The notes: generated from the sequence alone by a model not told the origin. A stretch of DNA of 64,000 bases from Paludisphaera rhizosphaerae (GCF_011065895.1 NZ_JAALCR010000005.1:186001-250000), one strand, 5' to 3'. Positions 37,395 to 46,885 are shown, counted from the first letter of the stretch. Translations and numbers: made by a program.

Positions 37395-40300
37395 TCAGGA
37401 TTCGATCTTGCGGCTGATGGGGAGGACGATGCGGAAGCAGGTCCCCTCGCCGGGGGTGGATTCGACCTCGATGCGACCGCCATGGTCGAGGACGATGCCG
37501 TGGCTGATCGAGAGCCCCAGGCCGGTCCCCTCGCCGGCGGACTTCGTGGTGAAGAAGGGGTCGAAGATCTGGGCGAGGACGTCCGGGGACATCCCACAAC
37601 CGTTGTCGCGGATCTCGAGCCGGACGTCGTCTCCCTTGACCACTCCGTCGATGGCGATGACGCCGTCGGCTCGCTGGGCGGCATCGATGGCCTGCATGGC
37701 GTTGACCAACAGGTTGAGGAAGACCTGATTGAGCTGCGCGGCCGAGGCGGCGACCGGCGGCAGGCATGCCGAGTGGTCCTCGACCCTGATCCCCCGGCGA
37801 TCAAGTCGGCCCCGGATCATCTCAAGCGCGGCGGCGATGGACTCGTGGAGATCCACGGAACCGGGCCCCGCTGAGCCTCGATCGCCCCGGGCGAAACCGC
37901 GGAGGTTGTGGACGATGTCGGCGACCCGGCGGACCCCTTGACGGGTGCTGTCGAGGACCTTGCCGAGGTTCTCCTTGACGTAGGTCAGGTCATACTCCTC
38001 GTCGAGTCGGCGGATCTCGGCGGCAAGCTCCGGCCGCTCGGCTTCAATCACGTCGGAACAGGACTCGAAATCGGCCAGGACCTCGAGCAGGGCGCGGGCG
38101 TCTCGGTCAAGCACGGCGAGGTTGCTGGCAACGTACGCCAGCGGATTGTTGATCTCGTGCGCGACGCTGGCCGAGAGCATCCCCAGCGAGGCCAGCTTCT
38201 CCGACTGAACGACGCGCGAATGCATCTGGCAGCGGTCCTGGAACTGGCCGATCTGGGCGCCGAGGATGCCCGTCATGTCGAGCAGGTCGGGATCCTCGAC
38301 CCTCGCCGCTGCGCTGAAGAAGCCGAGGACGCCGATACAGTCGCCTCGGAGCATCACTGGTGCGCCGAAGGCCGAACGGAACCCGCCGTCGACCAGCATG
38401 CGGCAGAGCTCGCAGCCGCCTTCGCCCTGGTCGGTCGAGGCGAGGTCGGCGATCCAGGCGGCCTTGCGATCGGCCCAGACTCGACCGGCGATCGACTCGC
38501 CGGAGCGGAACGTGCGGTCGCGGATCGCGTCGTTAAGACCGTCGCCGACCGCCTTGGGGTCGCGCCAGAAGGTCAGACAGCGGGCCTGACCGGAAGCCGA
38601 GTCGATCCGCCAGAGGACGGCCAGCTCCCACTCCAGTTGCTCGGCCATCGCGCGGAGGATTCGGGGAGCGGCCTCGGCGACCGATTCGGACTCCGCCAGG
38701 ACGCGAGCGGCGGTGTACTCGACGGTCAGCCGCAACTCGCCGCGCTTGCGGGCGGTGATCTCCTGGAAGACGACCAGGCCGCCGCGGGTCACGCCCAGTT
38801 CGTCCACCAGTGGCCGGGCGTCGACGCTCAGGCAACGGCCCTCCTGGATGCTCGGTCGGCCGAGCATCATCTCGACCTGGTCGACCGGCTCGCCTCGGAT
38901 CGCTCGCCGCAACGGCAGGTCGTCCACGCGATAGGGCTCTCGGGCGCCGATCGGGTAGACGCGGGAAGCCGTGGCCCAGACCACCTCTGTGCCGGCGTCC
39001 GCCGGCAGATCGAGGATCCGCCGCGCCGCCGGGTTCATGACCATGAGCTCAAAGTCACCGTCGGAGACGATGACCCCTTCGCCCATGCAGTCGAGGACCG
39101 ACCGCAGGATCTGAGCCTGTTCGCGGAAGGCCGCCTCCGATCGCGCCAGCTCCTCGGCGCGGTGGTCGAGCGATTCGTTGAGCCGACGGACCTCGGCGAT
39201 CTGCTGAAACCGGCCGAGCGTCCTGCCGGCGTGGCTGGCCAGCGTCTCCAGGGGCCGAAGGTCGACCTGAGCCGGGTCGAGGGGCTCGCGAACGGCGACT
39301 TGAAGCGTCCCCAGCACCTCGTCGCCGCTGGCCAGCGGCAGGACGATCTGCCCTCGCAGTTCGGCGCGGGCGACCGCCTCGTGATCGCAGGCTGGGTCGA
39401 CGGTGGAATCGGGAACGATCTCGACGTTCCCATCTCGCACGACCCGGGCGAGGATGTCGTCGCCGTTGAGAGGACGGATGGTCTCGGCGACGATCTCGCC
39501 CATCGCTCCGCCGCCGCGGACGCCCCGGACCACGCCGGCTTCGCGGTCCACCAGCGAGATCATCGCCAGTTCATATCCCAACCGCGAGCAGAAGGCCAGC
39601 ACCGAGTCGAACGTACGGTCAAGCGTCTGCGAATCGGCCTGCGAGGTCGAGATCCGGAAGAAGGCGTCGAGCAGGTCGCGAACCTCTTCCAGGTCGCGTG
39701 TGCGCTCGTGGATCCGCCCCTCGAGGTCAGCGTGCGACCGCGCGAGTTGGCCGGTCATCCGGGCGAAGCTCGACTCCAGGACGCCGATCTCGTCGTTGGA
39801 AGTCACGGCGATCGGCGTATTGAGTCGACCGTCGGCGACGGCCTCGGCCGCCTCCGCCAGCCGCTTGATGGGTCGAGCCTGCTGGCGGGCCAGGAAGTAG
39901 GCGGCGGCCAGACCCGCCAGCAGGATCGTGCTCCCGATGGCCGTCAGCAGCCGTCGCAGCCGACGCACCGGGGCGTAGGCCTCGCCGGCGTCGATCTTCA
40001 CCACCACGCCCCAGTCGGCGTACCCCAACGGCCGATACGCGGCCAGAACCTCGCGACCGAAACGGTCGAGCGCCCGCACCAGACCGGTGTGACCCGCGAC
40101 GGCTTCTCGAATTCCAGCCGTTTTCTCGACGGGGAACTGCCTGAGTTCGGGGTTCTGACGCGGCGGGAAGAGAAGCTGAACGACGTCCCCTTCGCGTCGG
40201 CCGATCAGCACTTCCCCCGTCTGTCCCAACCAACGAGGATCGGCGAGTTGGGCGTCGATCCGACTCAGGTCGACCAGCGCGAAGAGCCGACCCATCAGCG

Positions 40301-40904
40301 TCCCCGACCGGCTGAGAACGTCGGCCGCAAACACGGCCGCGCGTGAATCTCCGTTCTCGACCGGGACCGCCGTCCGAGGAGTGCCGCCGGTCCGCGGCTC
40401 GCGCAAGCCCTGGGGGATCGCGGCGACGTCCTGCTCCTCTCCGCTGACCGCCAGGGTCTCGCCGTCGAGCGCCTCCAGACGGAGGGCCTGGAATTCCCTC
40501 GAACTCTCGCGGACGTCGTCGAGCGCTCCTTGAAGGTCGATCGCCGGGCCGTCGCCGTACGCTGAGGCCCGCGACCGCGAGTCGAGCAGGATCCGCAACC
40601 GAGTCCGATTGGCCGCCTGAACCACCCGGTCGCCTTCCCGACGCAAGCCCGCCAGCAAGAGCGACTGACGGTCGTCGGCGATCGCCGACAGCCGCGCGTC
40701 GATCTGCTCCGTGATCATGTCGCCGACGTACAGGTAGCCGGCCGTCGTCAGGGCCGTCGAGGTCAAGGCCAAGAGGAACCCGACGAACAACGCCTGCTTC
40801 GCCACGATCGATCGTTTCGGGCCTGCGGACGCAGCCGACTCCGCCACAGCCGGCTGCGGCGAGTCGTCTCGACCCGGAGGGGCGTCGATCGTCATGGCGG
40901 TCAT
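37395..40904 (-). CDS. Multi-sensor histidine kinase (cache, HAMP, GAF, PAS, GAF)
   Basis: 1169 aa, ATG 40904 with GGAGGAG upstream. Two transmembrane helices (about 33-55 and 305-328) enclose a Cache-like periplasmic sensor. Then HAMP (about 325-380), coiled coil, GAF (about 405-565), PAS (about 590-710), second GAF (about 720-880), HisKA with phospho-His in ASVAHEINNPLAYV (about 915) and HATPase_c with N box FLNLLVNAMQAID, DNGCGMS and GTGLGLSISHG. No receiver of its own, so an unlinked response regulator must take the phosphate; the nearby single-domain receiver (35185) is one option. It follows the GH127 gene by 32 nt. Confidence 0.92.
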   Translation of the reverse strand: MTAMTIDAPPGRDDSPQPAVAESAASAGPKRSIVAKQALFVGFLLALTSTALTTAGYLYVGDMITEQIDARLSAIADDRQSLLLAGLRREGDRVVQAANRTRLRILLDSRSRASAYGDGPAIDLQGALDDVRESSREFQALRLEALDGETLAVSGEEQDVAAIPQGLREPRTGGTPRTAVPVENGDSRAAVFAADVLSRSGTLMGRLFALVDLSRIDAQLADPRWLGQTGEVLIGRREGDVVQLLFPPRQNPELRQFPVEKTAGIREAVAGHTGLVRALDRFGREVLAAYRPLGYADWGVVVKIDAGEAYAPVRRLRRLLTAIGSTILLAGLAAAYFLARQQARPIKRLAEAAEAVADGRLNTPIAVTSNDEIGVLESSFARMTGQLARSHADLEGRIHERTRDLEEVRDLLDAFFRISTSQADSQTLDRTFDSVLAFCSRLGYELAMISLVDREAGVVRGVRGGGAMGEIVAETIRPLNGDDILARVVRDGNVEIVPDSTVDPACDHEAVARAELRGQIVLPLASGDEVLGTLQVAVREPLDPAQVDLRPLETLASHAGRTLGRFQQIAEVRRLNESLDHRAEELARSEAAFREQAQILRSVLDCMGEGVIVSDGDFELMVMNPAARRILDLPADAGTEVVWATASRVYPIGAREPYRVDDLPLRRAIRGEPVDQVEMMLGRPSIQEGRCLSVDARPLVDELGVTRGGLVVFQEITARKRGELRLTVEYTAARVLAESESVAEAAPRILRAMAEQLEWELAVLWRIDSASGQARCLTFWRDPKAVGDGLNDAIRDRTFRSGESIAGRVWADRKAAWIADLASTDQGEGGCELCRMLVDGGFRSAFGAPVMLRGDCIGVLGFFSAAARVEDPDLLDMTGILGAQIGQFQDRCQMHSRVVQSEKLASLGMLSASVAHEINNPLAYVASNLAVLDRDARALLEVLADFESCSDVIEAERPELAAEIRRLDEEYDLTYVKENLGKVLDSTRQGVRRVADIVHNLRGFARGDRGSAGPGSVDLHESIAAALEMIRGRLDRRGIRVEDHSACLPPVAASAAQLNQVFLNLLVNAMQAIDAAQRADGVIAIDGVVKGDDVRLEIRDNGCGMSPDVLAQIFDPFFTTKSAGEGTGLGLSISHGIVLDHGGRIEVESTPGEGTCFRIVLPISRKIES

Positions 40905-40936
40905 CCGGAACTCCTCCCCGCCGCCCGTCTCGACGG

Positions 40937-42934
40937 TTAGTCGAGCAAGGTCGGGAACTCGGTCACTCGCAGGTCGGTGCAGCCGTACGGAACGAGCCTA
41001 AGGGTCTCCAGCGGCGCGGCGCTCTTCGCTGGGCTCGGCGGCGGCGGGGCAGCGGCTCCCCGTTCCATCTCCCAGCTTTCCACGCGACGCCCTCGGACCT
41101 CGGCGGCGATCCTAACTCCCTCCGCAGAAAACGCCGGAGCCCCGGCCGTCGGCTGCACCTCTCGGAAGTTCACGAAGTCCTCGATCCTCTCCGGCGACAG
41201 CTCCAACGCGTAGTTCCAAGGGGCCGTCGGCCGGACTTCCCAATCAGCGAACCTTGGGCCATCATTAAGTTTCTTCCATTTTGCGGCAATCGGCAGCGCG
41301 AACACCAGCGGGCCGCGGACGATCGCCGTCGAATCGTTGTATCCGCGGTACGCCTGAACCAGGGCCGGCAGTTCCAGTCGGATCGACTTCGTCCCGCTCC
41401 ACTCGGCGTCAAGGGTCCGATAAGCGGCCGTCCGCTCGTCGCGGGCCACCCCCGCCGCGTCGCCGACTCGCAGCCGACGCTCGCCCAGCGAGAACGGCAC
41501 GTCCGACGCCGTGATCGACGGCGTCCGCGACCACTCCGGCACCCGCAGCTCCAGTGGGAACCGCATCGGCTCGGGGACCGTGACCACGATCTCGACGGCG
41601 TCGCGGAACGGGTACTCGGTCTTCACCTCCAGCCGCACGGGTTTGCCCTGAAGCTGGGTCTCGACGACGCAGGGCGCGTAGGCGGCGACGGCCAGTCCAC
41701 CCTTCGGGGTCTTCATCCAGAGGTTCGTCGCCAGCTTGGGCCAGCCCTGGTGGAAGTTCGCCGTGCAACAGCCGAAGTTCGGCTCCAGTCCAAAGAGGTT
41801 CGAGTCCGGTCCGTTGGTCGCGTAAGGGTGCTCCCCCTCGCGGACGCAGACGACCTGGTTGGCCTGCTGGTCGTACTGGTGCGCTGTCATGTCCTTCTTG
41901 AACGTGGCCGGCAGCGCGTTGTAAGAGATCCGTTCCAGGCGGTCGCCCAGGCGGGCGTCGCCGAGGATCTCGATCGCGGCCTCGAGCGAGTACATCGCCT
42001 CGACGACCGTGCAAAGCTCGGTCCCCTGCGAGGGGCTCCGGCCGGCGACGTGCTCGTCGCAGGTGAACATGCCCGTCGCCTGGCCGTGGCAGCGGTCGAG
42101 CACGCCGAGCATCGAGGCCAGCGCGTCGCGGTCGCCGGCCTCGCCCGAGAGCCTCGCCCGGACGGGGCCGAACTTCCAGCCCATCGCCGTGTTGACCCCG
42201 TGGCTGAGCATCCCAAAGCCGTTCGTGGCTCGATCGGTCAGCTTGTAGTCCTCGAACTGCGCCCGCCAATCATGGGCCTGCGTGAAGACCTTCCGAGCGG
42301 CGACGACCAACTCAGGGTCATGGGTCCGGTCATACAGAGCGTAGAGCGCCAGTGCGTAGTCAGCGGCGCGGACCTTCGCCCACTCGTAGAGGGGCGTTCG
42401 GTCAATCACCTGGTCGATCTTCTTCGAGCATCGCACCAGTGCGGGGATGATCCGGGGATCGCCGGTCGCCTGCTCGTACTGGAGGAACGCCTTGTAGAGC
42501 GGGAAGAGAGGCCAGACGTCATAGGCGGCGTGCTTCTGCGAGTCGCCGATGGGGCCGAGCCAGCCGTCGGGCTGCTGGTGGTCGAGGATGTAGTCGACGT
42601 ACCGCTTCGCCTTGGCCTTGAGCGCCAAGTCGTCCAGCAGGTAGGCCAACGGAATGATGCCGTCGAGCCAGTACGGCACGCGCTCCCAGCCTTCGGCCTT
42701 GCCGCCGATCCAGGCGGAGTCCTTGATGTCGGGCCAGTATTCGTCGAGGCTGCCGCCGAGCCCCTTCGCCTGGGTCTCTAACTGGACCTTCAGCCATCCC
42801 GAGGGCTTGATCGCCCCCACGGGCAGAGGCTCCAACGCGGCGGGCTTCAGGGAGGGCTCGGCGGCGAGCGCGATCGACGCGAGCCCAAAGCCCAGCGCGA
42901 CGGCCCCGGCGAATCGGATACCACGACATTTCAT
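40937..42934 (-). CDS. Exported GH127-type glycoside hydrolase (beta-L-arabinofuranosidase family)
   Basis: 665 aa. Signal peptide MKCRGIRFAGAVALGFGLAS, cut near ALAAE. The GH127 (DUF1680) domain covers the rest: KDSAWIGGKAEGWERVPYWLDGI, HQQPDGWLGP, TELCTVVEAMYSL and FGCCTANFHQGWPKLATNLWM. By comparison with the Bifidobacterium enzyme HypBA1, the E-x-C (about 307-309) and the CC pair (about 389-390) correspond to the catalytic/zinc-binding Glu338, Cys340, Cys417 and Cys418. It should release beta-L-arabinofuranose or a related sugar in the periplasm. First of a run with the sensor kinase. Confidence 0.9.
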   Translation of the reverse strand: MKCRGIRFAGAVALGFGLASIALAAEPSLKPAALEPLPVGAIKPSGWLKVQLETQAKGLGGSLDEYWPDIKDSAWIGGKAEGWERVPYWLDGIIPLAYLLDDLALKAKAKRYVDYILDHQQPDGWLGPIGDSQKHAAYDVWPLFPLYKAFLQYEQATGDPRIIPALVRCSKKIDQVIDRTPLYEWAKVRAADYALALYALYDRTHDPELVVAARKVFTQAHDWRAQFEDYKLTDRATNGFGMLSHGVNTAMGWKFGPVRARLSGEAGDRDALASMLGVLDRCHGQATGMFTCDEHVAGRSPSQGTELCTVVEAMYSLEAAIEILGDARLGDRLERISYNALPATFKKDMTAHQYDQQANQVVCVREGEHPYATNGPDSNLFGLEPNFGCCTANFHQGWPKLATNLWMKTPKGGLAVAAYAPCVVETQLQGKPVRLEVKTEYPFRDAVEIVVTVPEPMRFPLELRVPEWSRTPSITASDVPFSLGERRLRVGDAAGVARDERTAAYRTLDAEWSGTKSIRLELPALVQAYRGYNDSTAIVRGPLVFALPIAAKWKKLNDGPRFADWEVRPTAPWNYALELSPERIEDFVNFREVQPTAGAPAFSAEGVRIAAEVRGRRVESWEMERGAAAPPPPSPAKSAAPLETLRLVPYGCTDLRVTEFPTLLD

Positions 42935-43039
42935 GGCGCGAACGTCCTTCGATGCAAGGCGAGGAGAGGCAAGGCTTCGAGGGTCCTTCCATTTTAGCCC
43001 GACATCCGTCGTCGGACCATAATGGTGCGGTCCCTTCCA

Positions 43040-43621
43040 TCAGTCGAGGAGCGACGGATGCGCCGCCAGCAAGGCCGCCAGCCGCTCCATGGGGAGGCCG
43101 ACGACGTTGGAGAAACTCCCCCGCGCCACCGAGACGAACGGGTCCTCGTCCTGCACGCCGTAAGCGCCTGACTTCCCTTCCCACCGCTCAGAGTCGAGAT
43201 AGGCGAGGCGTTCGGCGTCGGTGAGCGCGCGGAATCGAACCACGCTGATCTCGACCGCGCCGATCCACTCCTCGCGATCACCCCGATGCAGGCAGAGCCC
43301 GGTGATGACGTCGGCGTCGCCCCCCTCCTGAAGCCGGATCATCCGCTCGGCGTCGGCGCGGTCGACGGGCTTGTTGAGGATCTCGCCCTCGACGGCGCAG
43401 ACGGTGTCGGCCGCCAGGATCAGGCCACTCCCTCGCCGCGAGGCCACCGCGCGAGCCTTCCGCCAGGCCAACCCCGCCGCGTATTCGGACGGGCTCACGC
43501 CCGCCTCGGGCCCCGGCTCCTCCACGTCCGAGGGATCGACCTCGAACTCATACCCGGCCTCCTCCAGAAGCTGCCGCCGTCTGGGCGAGGCGCTCGCCAG
43601 GATCAATCGAGGCTTCGGCAC
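43040..43621 (-). CDS. maf: Maf-family nucleoside triphosphate pyrophosphatase
   Basis: 193 aa, GTG 43621 with GAGGAGG upstream. Family strings: ILASASPRRRQLLEEAG, ILAADTVCAVEGEILNKP (catalytic Asp), EWIGAVEISVVRFRALT and KSGAYGVQDED, close to the YhdE group that hydrolyses dTTP and UTP (house-cleaning). Full length. It lies 105 nt before the GH127 gene on the same strand and may share its transcript. Confidence 0.9.
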   Translation of the reverse strand: MPKPRLILASASPRRRQLLEEAGYEFEVDPSDVEEPGPEAGVSPSEYAAGLAWRKARAVASRRGSGLILAADTVCAVEGEILNKPVDRADAERMIRLQEGGDADVITGLCLHRGDREEWIGAVEISVVRFRALTDAERLAYLDSERWEGKSGAYGVQDEDPFVSVARGSFSNVVGLPMERLAALLAAHPSLLD

Positions 43622-43691
43622 GCGTCACTCCTCCTCGGTCGCAAAATATCGCAGCCACCAGAATATTCCGAGAACGCCGTCGAAGAATAGC

Positions 43692-43742
43692 TTGACGGCT
43701 CAGACGTGTTGTCTTACCATCCCCTTCAGACAAAACGTCTGA
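43692..43742 (+). promoter_or_regulatory. Promoter and two BlaI-type operators before blaI1
   Basis: TTGACG (43692-43697), a 17-bp spacer and TACCAT (43715-43720). The spacer ends with AGACGTGTTGTCT (43702-43714). A second site, AGACAAAACGTCT (43728-43740), lies just after the expected transcript start; read on the other strand it differs from the first at a single base. With flanks, the two form a 15-bp inverted repeat. This is a classic repressor arrangement. The second blaI gene (60868) has the same layout. Confidence 0.75.
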
Positions 43743-43760
43743 GGGGAGGAGGCCGGTGAG

Positions 43761-44165
43761 ATGAAACGGAGCGAGGTGGACGTGACGGAGGCCGAGCTGG
43801 CCTTGCTGACGGCGCTCTGGGACCACGGTCCCGCGCCGATCCGGCGGCTGGCGGAGCGGGTGTACGGCGAGGGGGGATCCTCGACGTACGCCACGGTGCA
43901 GAAGCTCCTGGAGCGGCTGGAGCAGAAAGGGTGCGTTTCGCGGGACCGCCGCGAGGCGGTCCACGTCTTCGCCGCGGCCGTGGGGCGTGACGAGTTGATC
44001 GGCCGACGCCTGCGGGCGGTGGCCGACGCCCTTTGCGGGGGCTCGTTCACGCCGCTGTTGACCCATCTGGTCGAGGGGGACGGTCTCTCCCCGGCCGAGC
44101 GCGACGAGTTGCGGTCGCTCATCGACCGGCTCGACCGCGGCAAGAAGCGACGCCCGGGCGCCTGA
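43761..44165 (+). CDS. BlaI/MecI-family transcriptional repressor (copy 1)
   Basis: 134 aa, ATG 43761. Winged helix-turn-helix with VTEAELALLTALWDHGPAPIRRLAERVYGEGGSSTYATVQKLLERLEQKGCVSRD (about 7-62), then the dimerisation region. BlaI repressors are inactivated by cleavage when the membrane peptidase BlaR1 senses a ligand; the M56 peptidase gene follows 23 nt downstream. Probably represses its own operon through the two sites upstream. No beta-lactamase gene adjoins, so the inducing signal may not be a beta-lactam. Confidence 0.92.
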   Translation: MKRSEVDVTEAELALLTALWDHGPAPIRRLAERVYGEGGSSTYATVQKLLERLEQKGCVSRDRREAVHVFAAAVGRDELIGRRLRAVADALCGGSFTPLLTHLVEGDGLSPAERDELRSLIDRLDRGKKRRPGA

Positions 44166-44188
44166 AACACGTCGAGAGGAGCTTCGCC

Positions 44189-46192
44189 ATGGAAGAGTTG
44201 ATGCGATCCGCCTTGACCAACGCCCTGGCCGCATCCGCCCTCGCCGCGGTCGCCGCTGGGCTGGCCCTGATCCTGTCGCGACGGCCCGCGATCGTCCATT
44301 GCATCTGGGTCGTCGTCCTGCTGAAGCTGGTCACGCCGCCGATGTTCGAGTTCTCAGTGGCTCGCTTCCTCCCGGAGCCCGAGCCGACCCCTGAACTCGT
44401 CACGATCGCCGTGGAAGACCTGGAAGGGATCGACTGGGAGGCGTTCGAGGCTTGCGAGCCGGTCGAGGTCGTCGAGGAAGCCGCAGTCCAGCCCGCCTGG
44501 GAGATCGATCCGACGCTGATCTGGAAGGGCCTGGGCATCGTGTGGCTGGCGGGCTCGCTGGCGACGGCGGTGCTGGCGGGAACCCGCATCGTGCGGTTTC
44601 AGCGCCGGCTGCGCGACGCCTCGCCGGCGGGCTGGGCGGTCGAGGAGGAGGTCGAGATCCTCGCGGCCGAGATGGGACTTCGACAGGTCCCGCTCGTCGA
44701 CATCGTCGACGCCCGCACCACGCCGATGCTCTGGGGCCTGGGCGTCCGTCCCCGGCTGATACTCCCCCGGATGCTCTGGAAGGAGCTGGACGGCCGCAGC
44801 CGGACGCTCCTGTTGACTCATGAGCTGGCCCACCTGAAGCGCGGCGACCACCTGCTGCGGTTCCTGGAGCTGGCCGTGACGGTTCTGTACTGGTGGCTCC
44901 CCGTCGTCTGGCTGGCCCGCCGGGCCCTCCGCGACGTCGAGGAGCAATGCTGCGACGCGTGGGTCGTCTGGATGTTCCCGGACGACGCCCGCGCCTATGC
45001 CGAGACCCTGTTGGATACGGTCGATTTCTTGAACCCCGGCGCCGAGCCCGAACCGCTGCTGGCCAGTGGATTCGGCAAGGTGCACCACCTGCGAAAGAGG
45101 TTGACGATGGTCATGAAGGGAACGACGCCCCGCGCCCTGGGATGGAAAGGCTCGCTGACCGCCCTGGCCCTCTCCGGCGTCCTGCTGCCGATGAGCCCCA
45201 CCTGGGCCCAGAAGGCCGCCGAATCCACCGACACCGCCACAGCCACGGCGACCGTCTCCGCTTCCGCCGACGGCGTCGGCGAAACCACCACGGTCATCGT
45301 CAGTGAGACTCAGGACGGCTCGCCCGACGTCCTGACCCTCCGCGCCATCGCCCGGGACGGCGTCCCGGCCACGGTTGAGGTCGCCGGCAAGGACGACTCG
45401 CTCGCAGCCAACACCATCACCGTCCGCGCCGTCGCTGACGTCGCCGATGTGAAGACCATCGACGTCAAAGGCCCGAACATCGCCTTCGCCGGCGCTCCCA
45501 TCACCGTCAAGATCGACGATGAGAAGGACAAGAAGGACAAGGTTGAGAAGGACGGCGACAAGAAGGACGAGACGAAGGTCCAACGTCAGTTCCGGTACGA
45601 GTTCCGCGGCGTCCCGGCCGAAGCCCGCGAGGGCATGAAGAAGGCCGTCGAGGAACTCAAGGCCCGCATCAAGGAGCTGGAGGACAAGAAGAGCGACGGC
45701 CCCGAAGCCGAGATCCAGATCAAGGCCCTCAAGGCGGCCCTGGAGCAGGTCGAGAAGATGTCCAACACCCCCCTCGGCCGGATCGCCGTCGCGGGTCAGC
45801 CTTCCGCCCCTGGGGATGTCAAGGTGTTTCGCCGCGAGCTGAAGGTGGACGACCCGAAGGCCCAGGAAGCCCGCAAGCAGGTCGACGAACTGCGGAAGGT
45901 CCTCGCCGAGAAGCAGAAGGAGATGTCCGAGGCCGCGACCAAGCTCGCCAAGGCCCAGGCCGAGTTGGCGAAGATCTCTCATGAGTTCGTGGCCGTTCGG
46001 CCGGACGTCAACCTTCAGTTGAAGGAGGTCCGCGCGTTGACCGCCCCCCGCATCGCCGAGGGCCGCGCCCTCTTGGTGCCGGGCTCCGACGCCAAGGACA
46101 AGGCCCGCATCGAGGCCCTGGAGAAGAAGCTCGACCAGGTGCTCAAGCAGCTCGACAGCCTGAAAAAGCCTGAGAGCGACGACAAGAAGTGA
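44189..46192 (+). CDS. M56 (BlaR1-type) membrane metallopeptidase with long coiled-coil tail
   Basis: 667 aa from ATG 44189 (AGAGGAG upstream; frame open to 44033). Transmembrane segments at about 8-30, 34-52, 112-132 and 231-255. The M56 domain has the zinc motif THELAHLKRGDH (about 210) and EEQCCDAWV. A fifth helix follows (about 325-345; SLTALALSGVLLPMS). The C-terminal half (about 340-667) has no penicillin-binding sensor domain as in BlaR1; instead an Ala/Thr/Val-rich stretch and coiled coils (LKARIKELEDKKSD, RKQVDELRKVLAEKQKEMSE). Senses an unknown signal and probably inactivates the upstream BlaI. Confidence 0.9.
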   Translation: MEELMRSALTNALAASALAAVAAGLALILSRRPAIVHCIWVVVLLKLVTPPMFEFSVARFLPEPEPTPELVTIAVEDLEGIDWEAFEACEPVEVVEEAAVQPAWEIDPTLIWKGLGIVWLAGSLATAVLAGTRIVRFQRRLRDASPAGWAVEEEVEILAAEMGLRQVPLVDIVDARTTPMLWGLGVRPRLILPRMLWKELDGRSRTLLLTHELAHLKRGDHLLRFLELAVTVLYWWLPVVWLARRALRDVEEQCCDAWVVWMFPDDARAYAETLLDTVDFLNPGAEPEPLLASGFGKVHHLRKRLTMVMKGTTPRALGWKGSLTALALSGVLLPMSPTWAQKAAESTDTATATATVSASADGVGETTTVIVSETQDGSPDVLTLRAIARDGVPATVEVAGKDDSLAANTITVRAVADVADVKTIDVKGPNIAFAGAPITVKIDDEKDKKDKVEKDGDKKDETKVQRQFRYEFRGVPAEAREGMKKAVEELKARIKELEDKKSDGPEAEIQIKALKAALEQVEKMSNTPLGRIAVAGQPSAPGDVKVFRRELKVDDPKAQEARKQVDELRKVLAEKQKEMSEAATKLAKAQAELAKISHEFVAVRPDVNLQLKEVRALTAPRIAEGRALLVPGSDAKDKARIEALEKKLDQVLKQLDSLKKPESDDKK

Positions 46193-46220
46193 GGCGAACC
46201 GCCGAATAACCTGGTGTGTC

Positions 46221-46250
46221 GTCCCCCTCCACCACCAGGCGGAGGGGGAC
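46221..46250 (+). terminator. GC-rich hairpin after the M56 gene
   Basis: Perfect 10-bp stem (46221-46230 with 46241-46250, GTCCCCCTCC / GGAGGGGGAC) and 10-nt loop, 29 nt after the M56 stop and before the next plus-strand gene. No U-tract; could attenuate rather than end transcription. Confidence 0.45.
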
Positions 46251-46287
46251 AGCCCAACGAACCGCTGACGACCAGTAGGGGAAAGCC

Positions 46288-46833
46288 ATGCACCGACTGG
46301 ATCTGGGGCGGCTCCTTCTTGCCGTCGGACGAAGCCTCGGGACGTTCGCCCTGCTGGGGCTCGCCGCCGCAGTTATCCTGGGACTGTTCCTCGTCGCCAA
46401 GGATGACGAAATGGGGGCGACCGGGAAGGAGAATGACGGCGATCGGAGCGTCGTCGAGGTCGAGATGGCGGACTTCTGGGCGTCGGAAGGTTTCACCGGC
46501 CTGGCCCAGGCGGTCGCCGCGATTCCCAACGCTCCAAGATGGGAAGACGTTCGGGCCCTGATGGAAGCCCGGGGGTGCACAGACCTGCGATACGCCATCC
46601 TGCTGCGATGGAAGATGAAGAACGGCTTCGTGGACGATATCACTTACGTCCGACGACCCTACGAGGACACCTGGCGCGCCCGGGAATTCATCCAGATCCT
46701 GCAGCGCAGACGCGACCCGACGGAATTCCTGGCCCAGGTCCGTTCCAGACCCGTGGTGATCGGACCGGGAGACCCGGAGGAGCCGGATACGATCGTGCAA
46801 AAGATCCTGGATTCCGGCCGCACGCCACGCTGA
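46288..46833 (+). CDS. Single-pass membrane protein, unknown
   Basis: 181 aa, ATG 46288 with AGGGGAAA upstream. One transmembrane helix (about 18-40; FALLGLAAAVILGLFLVA), then a charged soluble part rich in Arg/Asp (DLRYAILLRWKMKNGFVDDITYVRRPYEDTW). No family recognised. It lies 95 nt after the M56 peptidase on the same strand with a hairpin between, so it may be in the BlaI-controlled unit. A bidirectional terminator follows. Confidence 0.6.
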   Translation: MHRLDLGRLLLAVGRSLGTFALLGLAAAVILGLFLVAKDDEMGATGKENDGDRSVVEVEMADFWASEGFTGLAQAVAAIPNAPRWEDVRALMEARGCTDLRYAILLRWKMKNGFVDDITYVRRPYEDTWRAREFIQILQRRRDPTEFLAQVRSRPVVIGPGDPEEPDTIVQKILDSGRTPR

Positions 46834-46836
46834 TCC

Positions 46837-46868
46837 AAGACGCCCGGGAGAATCCGCCCGGGCGTCTT
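46837..46868. terminator. Bidirectional terminator between convergent genes
   Basis: Perfect 12-bp stem (46837-46848 with 46857-46868; AAGACGCCCGGG / CCCGGGCGTCTT) with an 8-nt loop. It lies between a plus gene ending at 46833 and a minus gene ending at 46886. Short T/A ends on both sides. Confidence 0.75.
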
Positions 46869-46885
46869 CATGCGCTCAGTTCGGA

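Noticed and set aside
37908-40346. Plus-strand open frame of 812 codons
   Set aside because: Antisense to the sensor histidine kinase; composition is typical of a shadow frame.
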